From: Mesorhizobium sp. M7A.F.Ca.US.008.03.1.1
Lineage (GTDB): Bacteria; Pseudomonadota; Alphaproteobacteria; Rhizobiales; Rhizobiaceae
Direction: 5' to 3'
Length of the DNA stretch: 37,094 bases
NCBI RefSeq assembly: GCF_003997495.1
Contig: NZ_RZRU01000031.1
Coordinates: forward strand, 21,704-58,797
Made by a program: the position numbers and the translations under genes. Shown in pieces: positions 27,246 through 35,009 of this stretch. The notes beneath the pieces are model-generated. The model was given only the letters and a program-made list of their open reading frames with translations, searched no databases and was not told the DNA's origin. Within the stretch, counting starts at the first letter, position 1, and each line of letters starts with the position of its first letter.

Positions 27246-27313
27246 CCTTCTCCCCGCTCACGGGAGAAGGAGCCGGTCCACCCTCCGCAGCTGCAGCGCA
27301 GCTGCTGCGGAGG
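27246..27313. repeat. Double hairpin between rpiR and monooxygenase genes
   Basis: Stem 1 is CCTTCTCCC (27246-27254) with GGGAGAAGG (27262-27270). Stem 2 is CCTCCGCAGC (27282-27291) with GCTGCGGAGG (27304-27313). They begin three bases after the regulator's stop codon and may end or attenuate its transcript. They are partial relatives of the REP-like elements elsewhere in the window. Confidence 0.55.
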
Positions 27314-27391
27314 ACGGGCAGGCGGATGAGGGGCGGGTTCGACAGTTATCATTCCAACACAGATCAGACGCACGCAGGAAGAGGGAAAGAC

Positions 27392-29179
27392 ATGCTCGAG
27401 ATAGCACCAACGAAACAGGCAGCCGCATGGCTCGAATCCCTGGCGCATGCACTCGCAGCCGGCGACGTGGCCGCCGCGTCCAACCTGTTCGTCGACGATT
27501 GCTACTGGCGCGATCTGCTGACCTTCACCTGGAACGTCACCACCATGGAAGGCCGCGCGGCGATCGCCGACATGCTGGCGGCGACGCTGGCAACGAGGAA
27601 GCCGAGCGCGTGGCATCTGACCGGCGAAGCGATCTCGGACGAGGGCACCATCGAGGCCTGGTTCAGCTTCGAAACCGCGGTGGCGTCAGGAGAGGGCATC
27701 ATGCGGCTGCGCGACGGCCGCTGCCGGACATTGTTCACGGCGATGACCGACCTCAAGGGCTTCGAGGAGCGCAAGGGGGCGAAGCGGCCGCTCGGCGTGC
27801 GCCACAAGGCCGATCCCAGGCGCGAGACCTGGTCGGAGGCGCGGGCGCGCGAGACGCGCGAGCTTGGCACTGATGAACAGCCCTATTGCCTGGTCATCGG
27901 CGGCGGCCAGGGCGGCATCATGCTGGGGGCGCGGCTGCGCCAGCTCGGCGTGCCCACCATCGTCATCGAGAAGAACGCGCGGCCGGGCGACTCCTGGCGC
28001 AACCGCTACCGCACGCTCGTGCTGCACGACCCGGTCTGGTACGACCATCTGCCCTACATTCCCTTCCCCGAGAACTGGCCGGTGTTCACGCCCAAGGACA
28101 AGATGGGCGACTGGCTGGAAATGTACACGCGCGTCATGGAGCTCAATTACTGGGTCGCCACCAAATGCCTCAGCGCCAGCTATGACGAGGCCGAAAAAGT
28201 CTGGACCGTGGTGGTCGACCGCGTCGGTCGCCAGATCACGCTGAAGCCGAAGCACATCGTCTTCGCCACCGGCGCCTATGGCCCGCCACGGCGGATCGAT
28301 CTTCCGGGCGCCGACCGGTTCAAGGGCGAGTTGCTGCACTCCAGCCAGTATGCCAGCGGCGAAAAATTCCGCGGCAGGAAAGTCGCCGTCATCGGCGCGG
28401 CAAGCTCCGGCCACGATGTCTGCGTCGACCTCTGGGAAAGCGGCGCCGAGGTCACCATGATCCAGCGTTCCCCGACGACAGTGGTCAAGTCGGACACGCT
28501 GATGGAAGTCGGCTTCGAGATCTTCTCGGAAGACGCACTGGCACGCGGCATCACCACCGAGAAGGCCGACATGATCGTCGCCTCGACGCCGTTCGCGCTG
28601 GTGCCCAAGGGTCAGCGGGCGCTTTATGAGGTGATCAAGGCGCGCGATGCCGCGTTCTACGACCGCCTGCGCGCCGCCGGCTTCGCCCTCGATTTCGGCG
28701 ATGACGAGACCGGCCTTCTGATGAAGGCCTACCGCACCGGCTCCGGCTACTACATCGATGTCGGCGCCTCCGACCTGATCATAGATCGCAAGATCGGCGT
28801 CCGCAGCGGCGTCGCCATCAAATCGCTGACGCCTGAAGGCATCCTGTTCGAGGACGGAACCGAGCTGGCCGCCGACGCCATCATCGCCTGCACCGGCTAT
28901 CAGTCGATGAACGAGACGGTGGCGGCGATCGTTTCGCGTGAAGTTGCCGACAAGGTCGGCCCGTGCTGGGGTCTCGGCTCCGGCGTCAAGGGCGATCCCG
29001 GACCTTGGCAAGGCGAGCTACGCAACATGTGGAAGCCGACCGCGCAGGAAGCGCTCTGGTTCCACGGCGGCAATCTGGCGCTATCGCGCTTCTATTCGAA
29101 ATATGTGGCCCTGCAGATCAAGGCGCGGATGGAGGGCATCGAGACGCCGGTTTACGGGGCGGTGAGCAACGCCAGGTAA
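27392..29179 (+). CDS. Flavin-containing monooxygenase with N-terminal NTF2-like domain
   Basis: This 595-residue enzyme is predicted to use FAD, NADPH and O2 to oxygenate a soft nucleophile or ketone. Residues about 5-130 look like a SnoaL/NTF2-type cone domain (helix WLESLAHALAAGDVAAASNLF, then beta strands). The flavoprotein begins near 160 with the FAD motif VIGGGQGG, followed by EKNARPGDSWRNRY. The FMO-type signature FKGELLHSSQY lies near 310, and the NADPH motif VIGAASSG near 332. ACTGYQ near the end is typical of the family. The start at 27392 has GAGGG upstream; a longer frame to 26858 is the shadow of the regulator gene. The N-terminal fusion is less usual and may shape the active-site entrance or dimer. 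The substrate is unknown. Confidence 0.9.
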   Translation: MLEIAPTKQAAAWLESLAHALAAGDVAAASNLFVDDCYWRDLLTFTWNVTTMEGRAAIADMLAATLATRKPSAWHLTGEAISDEGTIEAWFSFETAVASGEGIMRLRDGRCRTLFTAMTDLKGFEERKGAKRPLGVRHKADPRRETWSEARARETRELGTDEQPYCLVIGGGQGGIMLGARLRQLGVPTIVIEKNARPGDSWRNRYRTLVLHDPVWYDHLPYIPFPENWPVFTPKDKMGDWLEMYTRVMELNYWVATKCLSASYDEAEKVWTVVVDRVGRQITLKPKHIVFATGAYGPPRRIDLPGADRFKGELLHSSQYASGEKFRGRKVAVIGAASSGHDVCVDLWESGAEVTMIQRSPTTVVKSDTLMEVGFEIFSEDALARGITTEKADMIVASTPFALVPKGQRALYEVIKARDAAFYDRLRAAGFALDFGDDETGLLMKAYRTGSGYYIDVGASDLIIDRKIGVRSGVAIKSLTPEGILFEDGTELAADAIIACTGYQSMNETVAAIVSREVADKVGPCWGLGSGVKGDPGPWQGELRNMWKPTAQEALWFHGGNLALSRFYSKYVALQIKARMEGIETPVYGAVSNAR

Positions 29180-29180
29180 G

Positions 29181-29330
29181 GTCGACCCCCACTCCGTCGA
29201 GCTTCGCTCGACACCTCTCCCCCGATCGACGGGGGAGAGGAAAAGGCGCGCATTCGCCAACCTTGACGCCCTTCCTCTCCCTCCGGGGGGGGAGAGGTGG
29301 CGCCGCGAAGCGGTGACGGAGTGGGGAAGC
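29181..29330. repeat. RIME-like mosaic repeat, family B copy 2
   Basis: The left unit is the reverse complement of that in copy 1: CCCCCACTCCGTCGAGC, a TCGAGC/GCTCGA hairpin, then CCTCTCCCCC paired with GGGGGAGAGG (29231-29240). The right unit (29270-29327) has CCTCTCCC/GGGAGAGG, then GCCGCGAAGCGG and GGAGTGGGG. It lies between convergent genes. Confidence 0.7.
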
Positions 29331-29382
29331 CGCTCGCCAACGCGCAGCCGCCGCCAGACAGGCACATCCCTGCCGAGATCAG

Positions 29383-30615
29383 CTAATCGTGCCGGTGCCC
29401 AAAGTGCCGCGCCGCAACCTCGACATGCGTATGCGACGCCTGCGCCACGAAACGCTCGGTCTCGTTGTGATCAGCCGCCTCGTTCAGCCACCATGTGCCG
29501 CCGATAACGATGCCTTCCGACACCAGCCGCTGGTCGGCTACCAGCGATGCGCCGACCGCGTCGACGAAGGTGAAGCGGCCCGGGCGCTGCCTGAGCACGG
29601 CGACGTCGCCGACGGTGCCGACCGCCAGCGTGCCCAGATCAGGCCGCGCGATCGCCTGCGCCGGCGCTTGCGTGGCGGCGCGCAGCACCTCGACCAGCGG
29701 CATGCCGAGCGCCAGGAGCTTCGACATGCAGACGAGGATGTCGAAGGCCGGTCCGTCGACGCAGTAGAGATGCACGTCGCTCGAGATCACGTCCGGCGCC
29801 AGCCCCTCCCCGAGCATGGCGCGGGCGACGGCGAAATCGAACGAGCCCATGCCGTGGCCGATGTCGAAGATGACGCCGCGCTCGCGCGCCAGCCGCATGT
29901 CCGGCCGCACCGCGCCGGAAGCGAACACCGGCGCATTGGGGAACGGGCGGAAGCAGTGGGTGAGGATGTCGCCCCTGCGCAGGCGCGGCAGCACTTCCGA
30001 GCGGCCGGGCGGCGGCTCGTCGATATGCGCCATCAGCGGCAGGCCGGCCTGGTCGGCGGCCTCCAGCGCGAGATCCACCGGGGCGATGCCGCTGGTGCCG
30101 CCGGCATGCTTGCCCGAGCGAACCTTGACGCCGACCACGACATCGCGGTGCTCGCGCACGGCTGCGACCACCTCGCGCGGTTCGCACAGCCTGAGGTCGC
30201 TACACTCGCCGACCGACACCGTCTGCGAAAAGCCGAAAATGCCGGCAAAGGAAATGTTGACATAGGCCAGGATGCGCACCTTCGAGCGCTCCATGACGTG
30301 GCGGCGGAAGCCGAGGAAATTGCCGGCTCCCGCACTGCCCGCATCGATGAAGGTGGTGGTGCCGCTCTTGGCGGCCAGCCGATCGGCATCGACGCCAAGC
30401 GACGTGCCGCCCCAATAGACGTGGCTGTGCAGGTCGACCAGGCCCGGCGCAACGATGCAGCCGCCGGCATCGACGATCTGCGCGGCGCTGTCCACCGGGA
30501 TATCGGCATCGACAGCGGCAACGCGGCCATTGGCGATGGCGACATCGCGCGGAGCGTCGAGGCCAGCGGCCGGATCGATCAGCCGTCCGCCCTTGAGCAG
30601 GAGGTCGAATTGCAT
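29383..30615 (-). CDS. Amidohydrolase/deacetylase-family metallohydrolase
   Basis: This 410-residue member of the amidohydrolase superfamily (dihydroorotase/urease-like TIM barrel) has all metal ligands: H63 and H65 in DLHSHVY, K164 (probably carboxylated) in VGVKVR, H197 in LMAHIDEP, H220 in ILTHCF and D280 in ISSDVH. The beta-sandwich ends (residues 1-55 and about 335-390) are also present. It resembles the EF_0837/AHA_3915-type amidohydrolase/deacetylase group, whose members hydrolyse acetylated or cyclic amide compounds. It is the second gene after ridA, 29 bases apart, with a strong GGAGGTGA site. The RidA coupling hints that its pathway produces reactive enamines or imines. The exact substrate is unknown. 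Confidence 0.88.
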   Translation of the reverse strand: MQFDLLLKGGRLIDPAAGLDAPRDVAIANGRVAAVDADIPVDSAAQIVDAGGCIVAPGLVDLHSHVYWGGTSLGVDADRLAAKSGTTTFIDAGSAGAGNFLGFRRHVMERSKVRILAYVNISFAGIFGFSQTVSVGECSDLRLCEPREVVAAVREHRDVVVGVKVRSGKHAGGTSGIAPVDLALEAADQAGLPLMAHIDEPPPGRSEVLPRLRRGDILTHCFRPFPNAPVFASGAVRPDMRLARERGVIFDIGHGMGSFDFAVARAMLGEGLAPDVISSDVHLYCVDGPAFDILVCMSKLLALGMPLVEVLRAATQAPAQAIARPDLGTLAVGTVGDVAVLRQRPGRFTFVDAVGASLVADQRLVSEGIVIGGTWWLNEAADHNETERFVAQASHTHVEVAARHFGHRHD

Positions 30616-30644
30616 TGGGGGTCACCTCCGCTTCGTTGCTTTGC

Positions 30645-31010
30645 CTACAGAGGCCGGTAGGCGACCGCCTCGACCTCGATCTTGATGTCGATCATCAGCC
30701 GCGATTCGACCGTGGTGCGGGCCGGCGGGTCTTTGGGGAAGTGCCGGGCATAGACCGCGTTGAAGGCGCCGAAATCGCGTGCGTCTTCCAGCCAGACCGT
30801 GGTCTTCACCACATCGTCCATTGTGCAGCCGGCCAACGCCAGCGCGGCCTTGATGTTGGCGAGCACCTGCTCGGTCTGTTCCGATATGCCGCCCTTGACC
30901 ACGATGCCGTCGCTGCCGACGGGAACCTGGCCCGAGACATAGACGAGATCGCCGGCCCGCACGGCTGGCGACAACGGCACATGCGACGTTCCAAAACACT
31001 GTTTCGGCAA
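30645..31010 (-). CDS. RidA-family enamine/imine deaminase
   Basis: This small (121-residue) protein of the RidA/YjgF/UK114 family forms trimers and hydrolyses reactive enamine or imine intermediates. Family residues are present: R98 in PPARTTVE (equivalent to Arg105 of E. coli RidA) and E114 in IEVEAVA, plus the strand LVYVSGQVPV. The start is taken as TTG at 31010 because GAGGAG lies nine bases upstream and the family's usual N-terminus begins there. The frame running to 31259 would add 83 unlikely residues. It heads an operon with the amidohydrolase gene, downstream of a strong inverted repeat. It probably detoxifies or processes an intermediate of that enzyme's pathway. Confidence 0.85.
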   Translation of the reverse strand: MPKQCFGTSHVPLSPAVRAGDLVYVSGQVPVGSDGIVVKGGISEQTEQVLANIKAALALAGCTMDDVVKTTVWLEDARDFGAFNAVYARHFPKDPPARTTVESRLMIDIKIEVEAVAYRPL

Positions 31011-31231
31011 GGGACAAGCCTCCTCTGATGACAGGACGGGGCGCCATGGCAGCGCCCGCTTCGATCGACGTTTACGCCGATCGGGGCGATCCTCATAGGG
31101 GGCTTGTTGGAAAGCAACATTCTTCGAAATCCGCGTTGCTTTATTACAAGAGCGCTTGCATCGTACGCGCTGACGGGCGGCTTGGAAGCCGCAACGCACA
31201 GACCCATTTGCCAGAGCGGAGACACCCAGCA
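31011..31231. promoter_or_regulatory. Divergent ridA / NTF2-like gene promoter region
   Basis: This 221-base gap between divergent genes contains the inverted repeat at 31104-31149 described separately. The sequence around it is AT-richer than its flanks. Promoters for both directions are expected here, but no confident -35/-10 pair could be assigned. Confidence 0.5.
31104..31149. promoter_or_regulatory. Candidate operator: long inverted repeat
   Basis: TTGT-N3-AAAGCAAC (31104-31118) faces GTTGCTTT-N3-ACAA (31135-31149), with 12 base pairs per arm and a 16-base spacer. The right half plus GAAAT at 31126-31130 matches the site at 26122-26144 beside the RpiR gene. Binding by that regulator is inferred. 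Confidence 0.55.
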
Positions 31232-31717
31232 ATGACCTACGACAAGAACCCGTTTCCATCAGGCGATGCCGATCGCCACGCGCTCTGGGAAATGCTGGTG
31301 CGGCGCGACATCGACGCCTTCATCGGCCAGGACTGGGCTATGGTCGAGGATGATTTCGTCGCCGAGAGCTTCTTCGGCATGCATGCGCATTTCCTCAGCA
31401 ATGCCGACGCCTGGCGGCTGCAGTTTCCAAGGCTCGAAGTCTATCGCGACGAATGGCTGCGCCAGGCCAAGGAGACGGCGGCGACCAAATTCGCCGAGCC
31501 GCTGCGCGAGGCGCTGTTTCGCGTCACCAACATGCGCGACATCGATGTCGACGGCGACCGCGCCGTGCTGCACAAGAAATTCGATGGCTCGGTCGCCAAG
31601 GCGGACGGCAGCGTCGACCGCCTGAAATGGCAGACGCTGTATTTCTGCAGCAAGCTCGGCGGCAGCTGGAAGATAGCAGGCTTCGTCGGCTACATGCCGC
31701 ATCCGCTCGGCAGCTAG
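31232..31717 (+). CDS. NTF2/SnoaL-like small protein
   Basis: This 161-residue protein looks like a cone-shaped alpha+beta barrel of the SnoaL/NTF2 kind: N-terminal helices (ALWEMLVRRDIDAFIGQDWAM), then strands ending with QTLYFCSKLGGSWKIAGFVGYMP. No catalytic residues can be assigned; such proteins serve as isomerases, hydratases, lyases or ligand holders. GGAG lies eleven bases before the ATG, and the longer frame from 31028 runs back into the ridA promoter. It is divergent from the ridA-amidohydrolase operon and shares its probable operator. A related fold is fused to the monooxygenase in the same neighbourhood, which supports a common pathway. Confidence 0.75.
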   Translation: MTYDKNPFPSGDADRHALWEMLVRRDIDAFIGQDWAMVEDDFVAESFFGMHAHFLSNADAWRLQFPRLEVYRDEWLRQAKETAATKFAEPLREALFRVTNMRDIDVDGDRAVLHKKFDGSVAKADGSVDRLKWQTLYFCSKLGGSWKIAGFVGYMPHPLGS

Positions 31718-31748
31718 AGCCGCTGATCGCCAAAGCGCAAAGATAGGT

Positions 31749-31768
31749 CGGGCCAAACGTGAGGCCCG
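31749..31768. other. Hairpin after the NTF2-like gene
   Basis: CGGGCC (31749-31754) and GGCCCG (31763-31768) form a short stem with an 8-base loop, 32 bases after the stop codon. No T-run follows. It is a possible weak terminator. The rest of 31718-31984 shows no gene. Confidence 0.35.
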
Positions 31769-31984
31769 GCACCGCGGCCGCCATCGGCGAGCCGTTGAGC
31801 AGCGATGGCGGATGCAAGGCGCCGCATTCCATCAAACGCATCGCCAGGCATTCGCAATGCTTTTTGCGCCCCATTCTTACGAATTTGTATGCCGCCGGAC
31901 AGGCCGGTGTGAACTCGTTTGCTTACGGTGCACGGGGCGGATCGCCGCCGCCCCGCCGCAAACGTCGACCTCTGGACTTCAGCC

Positions 31985-32782
31985 ATGCTCGCACCCAACA
32001 GGCAACAACCCGCCGCACCGAGCTACAACAGGGTTCCCGACGTCACCCTCGACTTCTGGCTGATCAAGCTGATGGCGGTCACCACGGGCGAGACCGCGGC
32101 GGACTATCTAGCCGGCACGATCGGTCTTGGGCTGACCGTCACCTCGCTGATCATGACCGGCATCCTGATCGCGGCCCTCGTCCTGCAGTTTGCGCGGAAA
32201 CGCTATGTGCCATGGGCGTATTGGCCGGCGGTGGTGCTGATCAGCATCGTCGGCACGCTGATCACCGACAACCTGGTCGACAATTTCGGCGTGCACCTGC
32301 AGACGACGACCATCGCCTTCTCGGTTGCGCTCGCCGCGACGTTCGCGGTCTGGTACGCCAGCGAAAGGACGCTGTCGATCCACACCATCTTCACCACCAG
32401 GCGCGAGATCTTCTACTGGCTGGCGATCCTCTTGATCTTCGCGCTCGGCACCGCCGCCGGCGACCTCGTCGCCGAAAGCTTCGACATGGGCTATCTCGGC
32501 ACCACACTGCTGTTCGGCGGCGCCATCGCGCTCATCTTGCTCGCCTATTGGCTGCTCCATCTCGACGGCATCCTGGCCTTCTGGCTCGCCTACATCCTGA
32601 CCCGGCCGCTCGGCGCCTCGTTCGGCGACCTGCTGTCGCGTTCGGCCAGGCATGGCGGCTTGGGCTTCGGCACCATTTTCACCAGCCTGCTCTTCCTTGG
32701 CTGCATCGTTGCCCTCGTCCTGCACATGACCCTGAAGGGGACAACCGACGAGGCTGATGAACTGTTGCTGGACCTGGACTGA
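31985..32782 (+). CDS. COG4705-family membrane protein
   Basis: This 265-residue integral membrane protein has about seven hydrophobic helices. It shows the family's opening motif VPDVTLDFWLIKLMAVTTGETAADYL in part: P-x-VTL-x-FW-IK followed by T-x-GET-x-ADY. The same GD-x-x-AE kind of acidic pair recurs later (AAGDLVAES), suggesting an internal repeat with membrane-embedded acidic residues. Function is not established for the family. The ATG at 31985 is chosen because homologues begin shortly before this motif; a TTG at 31919 would add 22 polar residues. The ribosome site is weak. A two-component system lies downstream on the same strand, 171 bases away and separated by a palindromic repeat, and may respond to or regulate it. 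Confidence 0.8.
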   Translation: MLAPNRQQPAAPSYNRVPDVTLDFWLIKLMAVTTGETAADYLAGTIGLGLTVTSLIMTGILIAALVLQFARKRYVPWAYWPAVVLISIVGTLITDNLVDNFGVHLQTTTIAFSVALAATFAVWYASERTLSIHTIFTTRREIFYWLAILLIFALGTAAGDLVAESFDMGYLGTTLLFGGAIALILLAYWLLHLDGILAFWLAYILTRPLGASFGDLLSRSARHGGLGFGTIFTSLLFLGCIVALVLHMTLKGTTDEADELLLDLD

Positions 32783-32790
32783 AGCCTTGG

Positions 32791-32853
32791 CTTCGTCATC
32801 CGCGCGCGGAGCAAGGAGGGTAGCGACGCAGCGCCGACCCTACGATGACGAAG
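32791..32853. repeat. MITE-like palindromic repeat, family A copy 2
   Basis: CTTCGTCATC (32791-32800) and GATGACGAAG (32844-32853) are perfect 10-base terminal inverted repeats bounding a 63-base element with the same ends as the copy at 19796-19857. Both share CGGAGCA near the left end; the right inner parts differ. It lies just after the COG4705 gene. Confidence 0.7.
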
Positions 32854-32953
32854 TTGGTGAAAGCTGCTCCGAATGCCTGCGCCTTCGTGACATCCTAGGA
32901 ACAAGCCCGTGCCGGTGATAGCCTCTCCATCTCGGCAACGGACCGGACCTTTC

Positions 32954-33631
32954 ATGCGACTGCTTCTCGTCGAGGACGACCACAGGACGGCCGACTATAT
33001 CGTCAGGGGACTGACCGAGGCCGGCCATGTCTGCGACCTCCTGCGCGACGGACATGACGCGCTGTTCGCGGCGACCCGGGGCAATTACGACGTGATCATC
33101 GCCGATCGGATGATCCCCGGTCTCGACGGCCTGTCGATGGTCAAGGCGGTGCGCGCCGCGGGCGTGCGGACGCCGGCGATCTTCCTCACCTCCGTCGGCG
33201 GAATCGACGACCGCGTCGAGGGGCTGGAGGCCGGCGGCGACGACTATCTGGTCAAGCCCTTCGCCTTTTCCGAACTTCTCGCACGCATCAACGCGCTTGG
33301 CCGGCGGCCGGCGGCGCAGGAGCAGAAAACCGTGCTGCGGGTCGCCGACCTCGAAATGGACCTGATCATGCGGCGGGTCACGAGGCAGGGCCAGCCGATC
33401 GACCTGCAGCCGCGGGAATTCAGCCTGCTGGAAGTGCTGATGCGCGGCGAAGGTCGCGTCATCACCCGCACCATGCTTCTGGAGCGCGTCTGGGATTTTC
33501 ATTTCGACCCCAGGACCAGCGTCGTCGAGACCCATATCAGCCGGTTGCGGGCCAAGGTCGACAAGCCCTTCGAAACCCAGCTCATCCACACGGTCCGCAA
33601 CACCGGCTACAGCCTGCACGCGCCGTCATGA
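32954..33631 (+). CDS. OmpR/PhoB-type response regulator
   Basis: This 225-residue DNA-binding response regulator has a receiver domain (1-115) with acidic pocket E7/D8/D9, phosphoacceptor D51, T79 and K101 in LVKPF, all intact. The C-terminal winged helix (about 125-225) has the OmpR pattern LQPREFSLLEVLM, a recognition helix near TSVVETHISRLRAKV, and the wing TVRNTGYSLH. The start at 32954 places MRLLLVEDD at the usual N-terminus; an upstream frame from 32909 adds 15 residues. The stop overlaps the start of the kinase gene (ATGA), so the two are translationally coupled. The target genes are unknown; the COG4705 gene just upstream is a candidate. Confidence 0.92.
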   Translation: MRLLLVEDDHRTADYIVRGLTEAGHVCDLLRDGHDALFAATRGNYDVIIADRMIPGLDGLSMVKAVRAAGVRTPAIFLTSVGGIDDRVEGLEAGGDDYLVKPFAFSELLARINALGRRPAAQEQKTVLRVADLEMDLIMRRVTRQGQPIDLQPREFSLLEVLMRGEGRVITRTMLLERVWDFHFDPRTSVVETHISRLRAKVDKPFETQLIHTVRNTGYSLHAPS

Positions 33632-34992
33632 CCGGAACATGGTCCCGTCTGCTGCGCAGCACACCGTTCCGGCTGGCCCTGACCTTCGCCTTCCTGTTCG
33701 TGCTGGCCTTCGTCCTGTCTGGCGCCATCGTCTACCAGATGATGAGCGCCGATCTTGCCGAGCGGCTCGACGACACCATCAAGGAGACCTACGCGGTCGT
33801 CGCCGCGACCTATGCCGAGAACGATCTCAAGGAGCTGGTTGAGACCGTCGGCAGCCACTCCCTGCGCAGCCTCAAGAAGGAGCAGCTGTTTTCGCTGACC
33901 GACGCGACGGGCAATCGCCTGGCCGGCAACTTCACCGCGGCAGGGCTTCCCGACGGCTTCTCGATGTTCGATGCCGAAATGCCCGGCGTGCCGCCCGGCG
34001 CCGAGTACCGCGCCTATTCCGGCCCCGTCGGCAGCAACACCCTGACCGTCGCCTTCAGCCTTTCCGAGACGGAGGAGCTGGAGAGGATCGTGCTGATGAG
34101 CTTTGGCTGGGGAACCCTGATCATCACCGGGCTGGCGGTCGCCGGCGGCGCCCTGCTTGCCTCCCGCGTCCAGCGCCGCCTAGACGGCATCGCCGCCACC
34201 ATGGTGGATGTCTCGCATGGACGGCTGGACACCCGCATTCCCCTGACCGGCAAGGGCGACGACATCGACATCGTCTCCAGCCAGGTCAATGCCGCGCTCG
34301 ACCGCCTGTCGGCGCTGGTCGAAGGCATGAAACAGGTCAGCGCCAACATCGCCCACGATCTGAAGACGCCGCTCAACCGGTTGCAGATGATCCTCGACAC
34401 CGCGTCTGAAAAGAACCTGTCGGGCCGGAAAATCGCCGCTGAACTGGCGGATGCGCATGCCGAGAGCCTGCAGATCAACGAGACCTTCGATGCGCTGCTG
34501 CGCATCGCGCAGATCGAGGCCGGCGCCCGCCGGGCGCGGTTCACCGACGTCGATCTGGGCGAGGTGCTGCAAACCATCGCCGAGATCTATGCCGATGTTG
34601 CCGAGGACGACGGAAAGTCGCTGTCGTTGGCGCAGCCGCAGGAAACGACGGAGCTGATCCATGGCGATCGCGAGCTGCTGACGCAGATGTTCGCCAATCT
34701 GGTCGAGAACGCGCTGCGCCATTGTCCATCGGGTACGACGATAAAGCTGTCGGTGAGGCGCCAGGACGAACGCGTCGTCGCCAGCGTCGCCGACAACGGA
34801 CCCGGCATTCGGGCCGACGAGCGCGAGAAAGTGTTCCAGCGGCTCTACCGGCTGGACCATAGCCGGTCGACATCAGGCAGCGGCCTCGGGCTCAGCCTTG
34901 TCCGGGCCATCGCCGATCTGCACGGTGCATCGATTACGCTAGGCGATGAGCAGCCTGGGCTTGCGGTGGCGGTGAGTTTTCTCCCCGCTTGA
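33628..34992 (+). CDS. Sensor histidine kinase
   Basis: This 454-residue inner-membrane kinase is the partner of the preceding response regulator. It has two membrane segments (about 17-38 and 158-179) around a periplasmic sensor of some 120 residues that has no obvious known fold. Then come a HAMP linker (about 180-235), a dimerisation domain with phospho-acceptor H243 in ANIAHDLKTPL, and an ATP-binding domain with the N box NLVENALRH (N361), G1 box DNGPGI (389-394), F box VFQRLYRLD and G2 box GSGLGLSLV. The protein is complete and looks active. The signal sensed is unknown. The gene ends 17 bases from the convergent Lrp-type regulator gene. Confidence 0.92.
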   Translation: MTGTWSRLLRSTPFRLALTFAFLFVLAFVLSGAIVYQMMSADLAERLDDTIKETYAVVAATYAENDLKELVETVGSHSLRSLKKEQLFSLTDATGNRLAGNFTAAGLPDGFSMFDAEMPGVPPGAEYRAYSGPVGSNTLTVAFSLSETEELERIVLMSFGWGTLIITGLAVAGGALLASRVQRRLDGIAATMVDVSHGRLDTRIPLTGKGDDIDIVSSQVNAALDRLSALVEGMKQVSANIAHDLKTPLNRLQMILDTASEKNLSGRKIAAELADAHAESLQINETFDALLRIAQIEAGARRARFTDVDLGEVLQTIAEIYADVAEDDGKSLSLAQPQETTELIHGDRELLTQMFANLVENALRHCPSGTTIKLSVRRQDERVVASVADNGPGIRADEREKVFQRLYRLDHSRSTSGSGLGLSLVRAIADLHGASITLGDEQPGLAVAVSFLPA

Positions 34993-35009
34993 GGGGGAGA
35001 TCAGCCGCT

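Noticed and set aside
26858..27391. Extended N-terminus of the flavin monooxygenase
   Set aside because: This part overlaps the regulator gene in another frame and has no domain; ATG 27392 has a good ribosome site.
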